Shown: positions 36,114 to 42,869 of the stretch, piece after piece
Layout: every line of letters begins with the position of its first letter
How positions within the stretch are numbered: position 1 is the stretch's first letter
Assembly: GCA_964574815.1 (NCBI GenBank)
Contig: CAZNPL010000011.1
Span: 83,454 to 147,453 of the forward strand
From: CAZNPL01 sp964574815
Lineage (GTDB): Bacteria; Planctomycetota; Phycisphaerae; UBA1845
Direction of reading: 5' to 3'
DNA: 64,000 nucleotides
The notes under the pieces: generated by a model
Database searches by the model: none
Seen by the model: only the letters and a program-made list of their open reading frames with translations
What the model was told of the DNA's origin: nothing
Program-made: the position numbers and the translations under genes

Positions 36114-36385
36114 GGCACGTCACCCTCCGCGTCGGGCGCCCGCATTTCCGCGATCTCCGCTGCTTCCAGGTACTCCCAGGTCTCCAGTGCTTCCGACTCC
36201 TCCAGGCGGCGGATTGCGAATCCGGCGTGGACCAGGACCCAATCGCCCTTTGCGGCCTCGGGCGTGAACGCGAGGCTCACGTCGAGCCGGCTGCCCTGGA
36301 AATCCACCTTGGCGGTCCGCGTCAAGGGCGCGTCTGCTTGCTCATCGTAAATCGAGAGGATTTTGCCGGGAACTGCGAGGCACAT
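36110..36385 (-). CDS. hypC: Hydrogenase maturation chaperone HypC
   Basis: 91 aa beginning MCLAVPGKI, the hallmark with the essential Cys2 that binds iron. The small OB-like barrel continues with AKVDFQGSRLDVSLAF and GDWVLVHAGFAI; the acidic tail is slightly longer than usual. Partner of HypD. Starts within the stop codon of the upstream hypF gene. Confidence 0.96.
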   Translation of the reverse strand: MCLAVPGKILSIYDEQADAPLTRTAKVDFQGSRLDVSLAFTPEAAKGDWVLVHAGFAIRRLEESEALETWEYLEAAEIAEMRAPDAEGDVP

Positions 36386-37578
36386 TATTTCTTTCGCTCC
36401 AGTATTGCGGCGGCTGCGACGGCCTGACCGAGTGACACACCTGCGTCGCCACAGGATGTATTCTCGTGCGTCAGGACGCGTTCGACTCCGCCGGCGGACA
36501 GCAGTGCGTGCACACGCGACGTCAGAATCCGGTTCATAAAGCAGCCTCCTGTCATCGCAACGCTGCGGATGTCGGTCCGTTCACATTCCCGCAGCACCAT
36601 GTCCGCAAGCCCCGAGGCGACCGTCTCGTGAAAGCGCCGAGCGACCGTCGCTGCGGGAGTGTTGGCAAGGATGTCTTCGCACACGGATCGGACGACGGCG
36701 CCGGCGTCGAGTTGAAGCATTCCGTCGCGGTCGATCAGCGGCTGGGCATACACGCCGGTTTCCTGCGCGCTCGCTGCTGCCGATTCGAGGCGCATTGCGG
36801 CTTGTCCTTCGTGATCGTTGTGCTCGCAGAGGCGCGTCAGGAAAGCGGCGGCGTCGAACAGGCGGCCGAGGCTCGACGTTTGGGGACAGTTGAATCCGCG
36901 GGAGAGCATGCCTTTTACGACGGTAAGCGAGCGCGCCGGAACCGTCTCGAAGAATGCTCGAATGCGATCGGGGAGCTTTTCGCCGTAGGACTGATGAACG
37001 AGGCTCAGTGCGGGTCTCCACGTTTCTTTGGCAGCGGCGTCGCCGCCGGGTAAGGGGAAGTAGCACAGGCGGCCCAAGCGGTCGAACCCGGACAGCGTCG
37101 ACCGCAGCACTTCGCAACCCCATATCGCGCCGTCTGTGCCGTAGCCGGTTCCATCGCAGGACAGTCCGATGACCGCACCGGCAACGCCGTTTTCGGCCAT
37201 GCAGGCGACCACGTGGGCGTGATGGTGCTGTACCGGGATCGTCCTTTTGCCGTATCTGCGGGCGTACTCGGTTGTCAAGAAAGCGGGGTGCAGGTCGTGC
37301 GCCAGGACGAGGTCTCGGTCTTCGAGGCGGTTTCTGATGGCCTCTACCTGATTGAGAAACAGGCGATAGGCTGTCGCGTCGCTTAAGGCACCGAAGGGCT
37401 CGCTCACGGTGGCGCGTCGGCCTTCGAGCAGGCAGACTGTGTTTTTTAGTTCGGCTCCGAGCGCAAGGACGGGTGTTCGGGCGGCGACGGGAACTTCGAA
37501 AACGCCGGCTTGCGCGGGGGATGGCTTCGGCCCCGAGCGTCCTTTTCCATCAGAGATATAGCGTGTTTCCAACCCCAT
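36385..37578 (-). CDS. hypF: Short HypF: Kae1-like carbamoyltransferase domain only
   Basis: 397 aa from ATG 37578, against ~750 aa for normal HypF. It contains the whole Kae1-like C-terminal domain: LALGAELKNTVCL, the metal-binding VQHHHAHVVACMAENG, LSCDGTGYGTDGAIWG, SRGFNCPQTSSLGRLFDA and AMTGGCFMNRIL. The acylphosphatase domain, the two zinc fingers and the YrdC-like domain are missing. No remnant of them lies in the 339 nt upstream, where instead a repeat and a promoter-like motif are found. Either the N-terminal half is encoded elsewhere, or this organism makes the carbamoyl donor another way. First gene of the hydrogenase operon. Confidence 0.9.
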   Translation of the reverse strand: MGLETRYISDGKGRSGPKPSPAQAGVFEVPVAARTPVLALGAELKNTVCLLEGRRATVSEPFGALSDATAYRLFLNQVEAIRNRLEDRDLVLAHDLHPAFLTTEYARRYGKRTIPVQHHHAHVVACMAENGVAGAVIGLSCDGTGYGTDGAIWGCEVLRSTLSGFDRLGRLCYFPLPGGDAAAKETWRPALSLVHQSYGEKLPDRIRAFFETVPARSLTVVKGMLSRGFNCPQTSSLGRLFDAAAFLTRLCEHNDHEGQAAMRLESAAASAQETGVYAQPLIDRDGMLQLDAGAVVRSVCEDILANTPAATVARRFHETVASGLADMVLRECERTDIRSVAMTGGCFMNRILTSRVHALLSAGGVERVLTHENTSCGDAGVSLGQAVAAAAILERKK

Positions 37579-37631
37579 GGCGGCCCCTTTCCGCCTTTTG
37601 TGTCCGGTATTCTTCGACCCACCATTCTTCC

Positions 37632-37648
37632 TGCACTTGGCGTGCCGA
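37632..37648 (-). promoter_or_regulatory. Candidate sigma-54 promoter for the hydrogenase operon
   Basis: Read on the minus strand the site is TCGGCACGCCAAGTGCA. GG and GC are separated by exactly 10 nt and GGCACG plus TGCA agree with the TTGGCACG-N4-TTGCA consensus; the T before GG and the first T of TTGC deviate. The predicted start would be near 37621, about 43 nt before the hypF ATG. Hydrogenase and hyp operons are sigma-54 dependent in several bacteria. Moderate support only. Confidence 0.4.
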
Positions 37649-37733
37649 AGCGGGGGGGCAGGTGTTTCCGATGCATCGCTCAAGAGTGGCACACTTGGGG
37701 CATCCAGCGAAGCGCAAGGGTGGCAAGGCCCCA

Positions 37734-37788
37734 TTGGCTTGTGAGACTCTTACCGATCGCATGCCCACGCGAGCGTGGGCATGGCATC
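37734..37788. repeat. Dispersed repeat with GCGAGC-centred palindrome, copy 2
   Basis: Same element as 16823-16878. Here the palindrome is perfect: ATGCCCACGC and GCGTGGGCAT flank a GA centre. It is extragenic, between the CBS protein gene and hypF. Confidence 0.6.
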
Positions 37789-37817
37789 CCGAGGATCGCC
37801 GGACCCGAGGTACGCAT

Positions 37818-37868
37818 AGGCAAGCTCCGCCGCCGGTGACGGCCCCGCTTGCCCATGGCACCCTCGCC
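37818..37868. repeat. Dispersed GGCAAGC/GCTTGCC imperfect palindrome
   Basis: GGCAAGCTCCGCCGCC is followed by GGCCCCGCTTGCCCATGGCACC, so GGCAAGC pairs with GCTTGCC. A close relative lies at 59085-59137 (GGCAAGCTCCGCCGCC ... GCTCCGCTTGCCCATTGCACC). Confidence 0.55.
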
Positions 37869-37917
37869 AGACAGGGACAGATTGGCTGTGGCACGCGAAG
37901 ATGAGGCTGTGCGAGAA

Positions 37918-38538
37918 CTAGCCGTGCTCGGGGACCAAGACGATGAGGCCGGCACGGCTCAGGAGTTCCTCGACCTCGCGACATTCCTTGCCGGCGACGC
38001 GCAGGTAGAGCGTGGGCTCGTCGCCGTCCCGTCTCATGGGAGAAACGACCGCGCTGAGCAGGGAGGCCTCGTGGTCTTTTAGGGCGGCAAAAGCATCGGC
38101 CAGATCACGGCGAATGTCTGGAAGTGCGATTTCGACTCGGGCACCTTCCTGGTCCAGTCCGAGAACGCGGTGAAACGCACGCAGCATGTTATGCCGCGTA
38201 ATGATGCCGGCGAGTTGCGTCCCGTTCATGACGGGAAGGCCGTTGAAGCTGTTGAGGCAGAAGACCTCGAGGGCCTCATCGAGAGTTGCGTCGAGGGGAA
38301 TGGTCTTCGGCTCAGCGGTCATAACCTCCGAGACGTGCAGTTTCTCGGAGAGGTTACGGTCGTAGCCGACTGCCGAGCGCACATCTCGATCGGTGACAAT
38401 CCCGATCAGGCGTCCGGACTCGTCGACGACCGGGAGTTCGAGAACTTGTCGGCTCGCCATCTTCTCCTGGGCTGTGGCGAGCGTATCCCTTTCGCCGACC
38501 ATCGGTGGATCGGCGTTCATATAATCGGCGACGAACAT
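37918..38538 (-). CDS. CBS-domain pair protein with C-terminal ACT-like segment
   Basis: 206 aa. Two CBS modules occupy residues ~1-125 (DYMNADPPMVGERDTLATAQ; LPVVDESGRLIGIVTDRDVR; VMTAEPKTIPLDATLDEALE; LPVMNGTQLAGIITRHNML), forming a Bateman module that usually binds adenine nucleotides. Residues ~135-206 look like an ACT-type regulatory fold (VEIALPDIRRDLADAFAALK; LYLRVAGKECREVEELL). No enzyme domain is attached. It lies 19 nt after the pseudo-receiver gene, so the two probably share a message; a sensor of energy charge is plausible. Confidence 0.85.
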   Translation of the reverse strand: MFVADYMNADPPMVGERDTLATAQEKMASRQVLELPVVDESGRLIGIVTDRDVRSAVGYDRNLSEKLHVSEVMTAEPKTIPLDATLDEALEVFCLNSFNGLPVMNGTQLAGIITRHNMLRAFHRVLGLDQEGARVEIALPDIRRDLADAFAALKDHEASLLSAVVSPMRRDGDEPTLYLRVAGKECREVEELLSRAGLIVLVPEHG

Positions 38539-38557
38539 GCTTCGTACTCGGTCCCGG

Positions 38558-38953
38558 TCAGTGAGTTTTGACGCCGAGCAACTCGGCGAGCCGGGACAGC
38601 TTGAACGGTTTCTCCAGGCGGACTGTGGATTCGCCCAATACCCCGTCGTGAATGGGCTCGGAGACGGTCCTCACCACGACGACACAGGGGTTACCCGATC
38701 GCGCGTGCATCTCTACTTTATCGGCCCCATTATTGGGCAAATCTTCTGAAACGACCACGGCCTCGACCTTGTCCTGACCAAGGACCTGAAGGGCGCCGGC
38801 AGCCGACTCAACGGCGAGCACCTCCATGTGATCCCCAAGGTAGGCCCTCACCGACCACCGTGTCAATCGATCGGGATCGACGACCAGGACTTTACCGCAG
38901 TGTCTAGTGGTCGCGGTCATTTTGCGTCCGTGAGACTTTGCCCGAGAGTCCAT
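38558..38953 (-). CDS. Degenerate response-regulator receiver domain (pseudo-receiver)
   Basis: 131 aa from ATG 38953, preceded by GGAGG about 14 nt away; the ATG at 38920 is an alternative. A lone receiver fold: VLVVDPDRLTRWSVRAYL at the N-terminus closely resembles LIVEDESLIRWSLRQKF of the NtrC-type regulator encoded at 40618, suggesting common ancestry. The phospho-acceptor Asp is replaced: the regulator has LDYRLP, this protein has VSEDLP, putting Ser at the Asp position. The switch-loop Lys remains (EKPFK). It probably does not accept phosphate in the usual way and might act as a binding partner or decoy. No output domain. Confidence 0.75.
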   Translation of the reverse strand: MDSRAKSHGRKMTATTRHCGKVLVVDPDRLTRWSVRAYLGDHMEVLAVESAAGALQVLGQDKVEAVVVSEDLPNNGADKVEMHARSGNPCVVVVRTVSEPIHDGVLGESTVRLEKPFKLSRLAELLGVKTH

Positions 38954-39433
38954 ATCAGCTACCAACCCCTCCTGCCCGTACCGCCGACTGCATGCGATGT
39001 GCCACAACGCATTTTGTTGGCTGGCAACGGGCAAATCAGGGCTGGAAGATTGCACTGGCACGCGTTTTCCGGGCTGTTCGGGCGATTGATGAGTCACAAG
39101 CCCGTCAGTGCTGCTTCAAGGGCACCTCTTGATTCGGTGCGGCATATCACGCCTCCGTTGGGGGATGCCAACAATGGCGTTTCAAAAACGGGGGATCGTG
39201 ACCGCCGCGGTAGTAATCGCGCGGGGCGCCGCACGGGCGGGCCGTAGTTGGCAGACGGGGGCCCCAGATGTATCCTTCAATGATGCACGAAGCGCTGAGG
39301 GGGCGTTCGGGTCACCCTTATGCTCCTACGCAACCGCGAATTTCGAGCTTCGGGACCAGGCACCGGCCTGGGGGAGCAGCCACAGCGCGTCGTCGGCGGA
39401 AAGAGGAGGGCTGGGCGTCTTTCGGGGGCCGTG
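38954..39433. other. Divergent intergenic region between pseudo-receiver and globin kinase genes
   Basis: About 480 nt. It holds a sigma-54-like site on the minus strand (38989-39005). On the plus strand no clear promoter for the kinase was found; TTGGCTGGCAACGGGC at 39018-39033 has GG-N10-GC spacing but is otherwise weak. No gene is apparent. Confidence 0.45.
38989..39005 (-). promoter_or_regulatory. Candidate sigma-54 promoter for pseudo-receiver/CBS genes
   Basis: On the minus strand: GTGGCACATCGCATGCA, with TGGCAC at -24 and TGCA at -12 and exactly 10 nt between GG and GC. The first T of TTGC is A. A start near 38978 would give a very short leader before the GGAGG at about 38968-38972. 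Weaker than the hemerythrin site. Confidence 0.35.
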
Positions 39434-40621
39434 ATGACTGAATCCGTTTTCGAGGAAATGAAGCGTCAGATCGGCTTCGATGAAGAGGACTGCCGGCAGC
39501 TCCGGGCCTTGCGTCCCGTTTTTGACGCACACGCATCAAGCGTGGTGGACAAGTTCTACGCGGAGCTTCTGAGTCATCCCGGGATGAGGACGGTGCTGGA
39601 GCGTGATGATGTCGAGGTCGATCGCCTTCGCCGGACGCTTGCAGAATGGATCATGGAGCTCACAAGCGGCAAATACGACGCTCGGTACTGGGAGAAACGG
39701 TCACGGATCGGCCGAACCCATGTCCGGATCAACCTGCCGCAGCATTACATGCTGAGCGCCATGGAGATTATCCGGCAGGAGCTTCAGGGCCTCATCGACG
39801 CGGCCGGGTTTCCAGATCGTGAGGCGAAGAGCCGCTCGCTGGACAAGATGTTGACGCTCGAGCTGGGGATGATGCTCGAGAGCTACAAGGAGCGATACGC
39901 GGCGGGGGTCATGCAGGCGGAGCGAAGCCGGGTCGAGGAGAAGCTATCGAGAACCGAGCACCTGGCAGAGATTGGGCAATTGGCGGCTTCGCTGGCTCAC
40001 GAGATCAAGAACCCGCTGGCGGGGATCAGCGGGGCGATCCAGATCATCCGGGACGGGATGGACCCGGATTACAAGCATCGCGAGATCATTCATGAGATTC
40101 TAAGCCAGATCAATCGGCTCGACGCGGTCGTGAAGGACCTGCTGGTTTACTCCCGCCCGGTCCCGCCGCGTCTGGCTTTCTGCAATCTTGATTCGGTCGC
40201 CCGTCGCGTGATGACGTTCATGTGCGACGAATCCGCGGTGAAGCGAGCCAAGCTGGAATTCGTTGCGTCAGGGGAGAACGTGCGGGTCCAGGCTGACGAG
40301 AGCCGAATCGAGCAGCTTATTCTGAACCTGCTGCTGAACGCGTCGCAGGCGTCTCCACCGGGTGGCGTGGTCCGGCTCCGCACCGAGGCGGACGGGGAGT
40401 GGGTGAAGCTCATCGTAGAGGATCAGGGGCCGGGAATGGACGAATCGGTTCGGCAGCGGGCATTTGAGCCGTTCTTCACGACCAAGGCAAAGGGGACGGG
40501 GCTGGGGCTGCCCATCTGCAAGAACATTGTGGAGTCGCATGGTGGAAGGATTTCGCTTCATCCGGCCGACGGGGGTGGCACGCGCGCGGTGGTGGAGTTT
40601 CCCAACGCAGCGGAATCATGA
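39434..40621 (+). CDS. Globin-coupled sensor histidine kinase
   Basis: 395 aa from ATG 39434. Residues ~1-155 form a protoglobin/globin-sensor domain with the likely haem-binding proximal His96 in RIGRTHVRINLPQHY. The kinase part has the H-box SLAHEIKNPLAG (His189), the N-box ILNLLLNASQA, VEDQGPGMD, FEPFFTTKAKGTGLGLPI and GGGTRAVVEFP. No membrane segment, so cytosolic. Haem globin sensors detect O2 (or NO/CO). The gene overlaps the next one by 4 nt (ATGA), which encodes the presumed cognate response regulator. Ligand and specificity are not visible from the sequence. Confidence 0.9.
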   Translation: MTESVFEEMKRQIGFDEEDCRQLRALRPVFDAHASSVVDKFYAELLSHPGMRTVLERDDVEVDRLRRTLAEWIMELTSGKYDARYWEKRSRIGRTHVRINLPQHYMLSAMEIIRQELQGLIDAAGFPDREAKSRSLDKMLTLELGMMLESYKERYAAGVMQAERSRVEEKLSRTEHLAEIGQLAASLAHEIKNPLAGISGAIQIIRDGMDPDYKHREIIHEILSQINRLDAVVKDLLVYSRPVPPRLAFCNLDSVARRVMTFMCDESAVKRAKLEFVASGENVRVQADESRIEQLILNLLLNASQASPPGGVVRLRTEADGEWVKLIVEDQGPGMDESVRQRAFEPFFTTKAKGTGLGLPICKNIVESHGGRISLHPADGGGTRAVVEFPNAAES

Positions 40622-42006
40622 GTCCAGGAGTGGCAACCGAGATGGCCATTCGTACGTTGATCGTCGAGGACGAGAGCCTAATTCGCTGGTCACTGCGCCA
40701 GAAGTTCCAGGATCTGGGGTACGAGGTGACCGAGGCCGAGACGGGCGCCGATGCGGCGAAGCTACTCCGGGACGGCACGTACGACCTGATCATGCTGGAC
40801 TACCGCCTGCCGGACACGACGGGGCTGGAGATTCTGCGGGCGTTTGAGCGAGAGTTGGACGGCACAATCGTGATTCTGATGACGGCGTACAGCAACATTG
40901 AGGATGCCGTTGAGGCCATCAAGCTCGGAGCGTTCGATTACCTGCCGAAGCCGTTCGACATGGACCATCTTCTGTTGATCGTGGAAAAGGCGTTGGAGAC
41001 AACGCGGCTGCGCCGGGAGGTCCGGGAACTACGGTATCTGCAGGACGAGGCCTTTGCAGAGGAAAGCGTCATCGGGCAGCACCCGATCATGGTCCGGCTT
41101 TTCGACACGGTGAAGCGGGTTGCAACGAGCGGTGCGTCGACGATCTTTCTGCGGGGCGATACGGGCACCGGGAAGGACTTGCTGGCGCGCGTGATTCATC
41201 GTTGGTCGGAGCGGGCGGATCATCCTTTCATGAACATCACGTGCACTGCGCTTTCGGAGCAACTGCTGGAGAGCGAGCTGTTCGGGCACGAACGTGGTGC
41301 TTTCACGGACGCGAAGACCCAGAAGAAGGGGCTTTTCGAGCTGGCCGACGGGGGGACGGTTTTTCTCGATGAGGTCGGGGACATGCCTCTGGCGTTGCAG
41401 GCCAAGCTGCTTCGGTTCCTGGAGGAGCACACTTTTCGTCGCGTGGGGGGGACACGTGAGATTTCGGTGGATGTGCGGGTGGTGGCGGCGACCAACTCGA
41501 ACCTGGAGCGGGCGATCGAAGAGGGGCGTTTCCGGCGAGACCTGATGTTCCGGTTGAACGTAGTGCCCATTTACCTTCCGCCGCTTCGCGAGCGTGGCGA
41601 GGACGTACGGCACTTAGCTCAGTACTTCGTGAACCGGTTCGCGCGGGACTTCAAGAAGCGGATCGCCCGGATCGACGAGTCGGCTCATCGCAAACTGAGT
41701 GGTTATGATTGGCCGGGCAACGTGCGCGAGCTACGAAACGTGTGCGAGCGGGCGGTGCTGCTCTGCAATACGGACGTGATCACCGAGACGGACATCGTGG
41801 TGGCGCGGCCGGAAATTCACGATCTTTCGGACGATCGCCTGATGGTCACACTTCCGCCAGGGGGCATCGATTTTCACAAGCTGGAGGGACAACTTCTCCG
41901 GCAGGCGCTGGACCGCTCGGGCAAGAACCAGACCAAAGCCGCTCAACTTCTTCGGCTGACACGGGATACCTTTCGGTACAGGTTGGAGAAACACAGCCTA
42001 CTGTGA
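40618..42006 (+). CDS. NtrC-family sigma-54-dependent response regulator
   Basis: 462 aa. Receiver domain with phospho-acceptor Asp61 (LIMLDYRLP) and Lys111 (LPKPFD). AAA+ domain with Walker A GDTGTGKD (180-187), sigma-54 contact loop GAFTDA (227-232; a common variant of GAFTGA), Walker B GGTVFLDEVGDM and the arginine-finger region. The C-terminus is a Fis-type helix-turn-helix (KNQTKAAQLLRLTRDTFRYRL). Activates RNA polymerase-sigma-54. Its pairing with the globin kinase and the sigma-54 site just downstream suggest it turns on the hemerythrin gene. Confidence 0.95.
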   Translation: MSPGVATEMAIRTLIVEDESLIRWSLRQKFQDLGYEVTEAETGADAAKLLRDGTYDLIMLDYRLPDTTGLEILRAFERELDGTIVILMTAYSNIEDAVEAIKLGAFDYLPKPFDMDHLLLIVEKALETTRLRREVRELRYLQDEAFAEESVIGQHPIMVRLFDTVKRVATSGASTIFLRGDTGTGKDLLARVIHRWSERADHPFMNITCTALSEQLLESELFGHERGAFTDAKTQKKGLFELADGGTVFLDEVGDMPLALQAKLLRFLEEHTFRRVGGTREISVDVRVVAATNSNLERAIEEGRFRRDLMFRLNVVPIYLPPLRERGEDVRHLAQYFVNRFARDFKKRIARIDESAHRKLSGYDWPGNVRELRNVCERAVLLCNTDVITETDIVVARPEIHDLSDDRLMVTLPPGGIDFHKLEGQLLRQALDRSGKNQTKAAQLLRLTRDTFRYRLEKHSLL

Positions 42007-42163
42007 TCGGGCTGGTTTTGCGGGTCGATTTCACGGTTCAAGCGCTAAACCAAGCCCGGCGAAGCGCCGCTAAACGTACGGGGCATGCGGTCGCCCAGGC
42101 TGGCGTCGGGGCATTTGACACACATGTAGCGTTCATTGCCCCTCTCTGCTAAGATGTATATGT

Positions 42164-42182
42164 TCTCACCGGATCGGTGAGA
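42164..42182 (+). promoter_or_regulatory. Candidate activator-binding dyad upstream of sigma-54 promoter
   Basis: TCTCACCG (42164-42171) and CGGTGAGA (42175-42182) are a perfect inverted repeat around GAT. The centre is ~67 nt before the predicted start at 42240, a location where NtrC-type regulators may bind. Only one copy is seen. Confidence 0.45.
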
Positions 42183-42213
42183 CCTTGTGGCGGGTTCAGG
42201 ATGCCGGCGAGGA

Positions 42214-42229
42214 TGGCACAAGAATTGCT
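42214..42229 (+). promoter_or_regulatory. Near-perfect sigma-54 (-24/-12) promoter
   Basis: TGGCACAAGAATTGCT: TGGCAC at -24 and TTGCT at -12, with GG (42215-42216) and GC (42227-42228) 10 nt apart, as the sigma-54 consensus requires. The expected transcription start is ~42240, ~134 nt before the hemerythrin ATG. An NtrC-type activator gene is immediately upstream. Confidence 0.8.
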
Positions 42230-42263
42230 GAGGGAGAAGAGTGTTCGATTATCAGATGGGGAT

Positions 42264-42340
42264 GGCGGCGCAATAACCCTTCCTCTACCAACCCCTTTCC
42301 GGCCCGAACTTTGGAAGGGTGCCGCCTCCCCGCCTTTTTT
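42264..42340 (+). other. Structured 5' leader of the hemerythrin message
   Basis: GGCGGC (42264-42269) can pair with GCCGCC (42321-42326), and inside it ACCCTTCC (42276-42283) pairs with GGAAGGGT (42313-42320). Eight bases later comes T6 (42335-42340). The arrangement is terminator-like but far from ideal; attenuation or leader control is possible. Confidence 0.3.
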
Positions 42341-42373
42341 CTATTGTGAGCGTTGTATTTGGTGGAGGTGGTC

Positions 42374-42829
42374 ATGATCGAAGAAAGATCCGCCGCCTGG
42401 ATGCGGAATGAACACAAAATTAACTGCGGCTTGATGGCGAGCTTGTTGCGGGACGTCTGCTCGATGCCAGCGTATGGGCGCGAGGAGTGGCTGGACCACC
42501 TCCGCCAGACGGTAGCGCGCTTCCGTGCGCACATGAAAAACCGTATTTCTGCTGAAGAGGCCGAGGAAGGCTTTCTTTCGCCTGTCGTTGAGGCGCGGCC
42601 GACGCTGTGCCCACAGGTGGAGCAACTTCGCCATGAGCACAAGCAGTTCGTGACGTGGCTCGATCAGATTCACGAGCAGGCGATCGGGGTGCAGCCCGAG
42701 GACAAGCTCCTCATTGAGGATTTGTGCAACCGAGTGGAGCAGTTGGTCAAGGCCATCCAACGTCACCAGGAGCACGAAGAGTTGCTGGTGACGTTCGTTA
42801 TCAGCCAGGACATCGGTGCGAACCACTGA
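42374..42829 (+). CDS. Hemerythrin-like HHE domain protein
   Basis: 151 aa from ATG 42374, chosen for GGAGG 5 nt upstream; a TTG seven codons earlier is unlikely. Helical throughout, with histidines and acidic residues in hemerythrin spacing: EHKIN (His14), RFRAHMKNRI followed by EEAEEGFL, LRHEHKQF and IQRHQEHEELL. Such proteins bind O2 or NO through a di-iron centre, or repair/sense iron-sulfur damage. It directly follows the O2-sensor kinase/sigma-54 activator pair, and has its own sigma-54 promoter. Ligand spacing is plausible but I cannot confirm all five His. Confidence 0.7.
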   Translation: MIEERSAAWMRNEHKINCGLMASLLRDVCSMPAYGREEWLDHLRQTVARFRAHMKNRISAEEAEEGFLSPVVEARPTLCPQVEQLRHEHKQFVTWLDQIHEQAIGVQPEDKLLIEDLCNRVEQLVKAIQRHQEHEELLVTFVISQDIGANH

Positions 42830-42869
42830 CAGGTGCGTCGGAGTCGGGGCTGGGCAGATGAGGGGTGTC

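Larger units (their letters stand above)
37579..37917. other. Non-coding region upstream of the hydrogenase operon
   Basis: About 339 nt. On the minus strand it contains a sigma-54-like promoter 54-70 nt before hypF (37632-37648). It also has two dispersed repeat elements (37734-37788 and 37818-37868). No coding signal and no remnant of HypF N-terminal domains were recognised. Confidence 0.55.
42007..42373. other. Regulatory region upstream of the hemerythrin gene
   Basis: About 367 nt. Contains an 8-bp dyad (42164-42182), a near-consensus sigma-54 promoter (42214-42229) and a structured leader with a T-run (42264-42340), followed by GGAGG (42364-42368) and the ATG at 42374. No other gene is apparent. 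Confidence 0.7.

Noticed and set aside
37579..37917. Possible remnant of the missing HypF N-terminal half
   Set aside because: No acylphosphatase, zinc-finger or YrdC-like sequence in any frame; the space is filled by repeats and a promoter-like motif.
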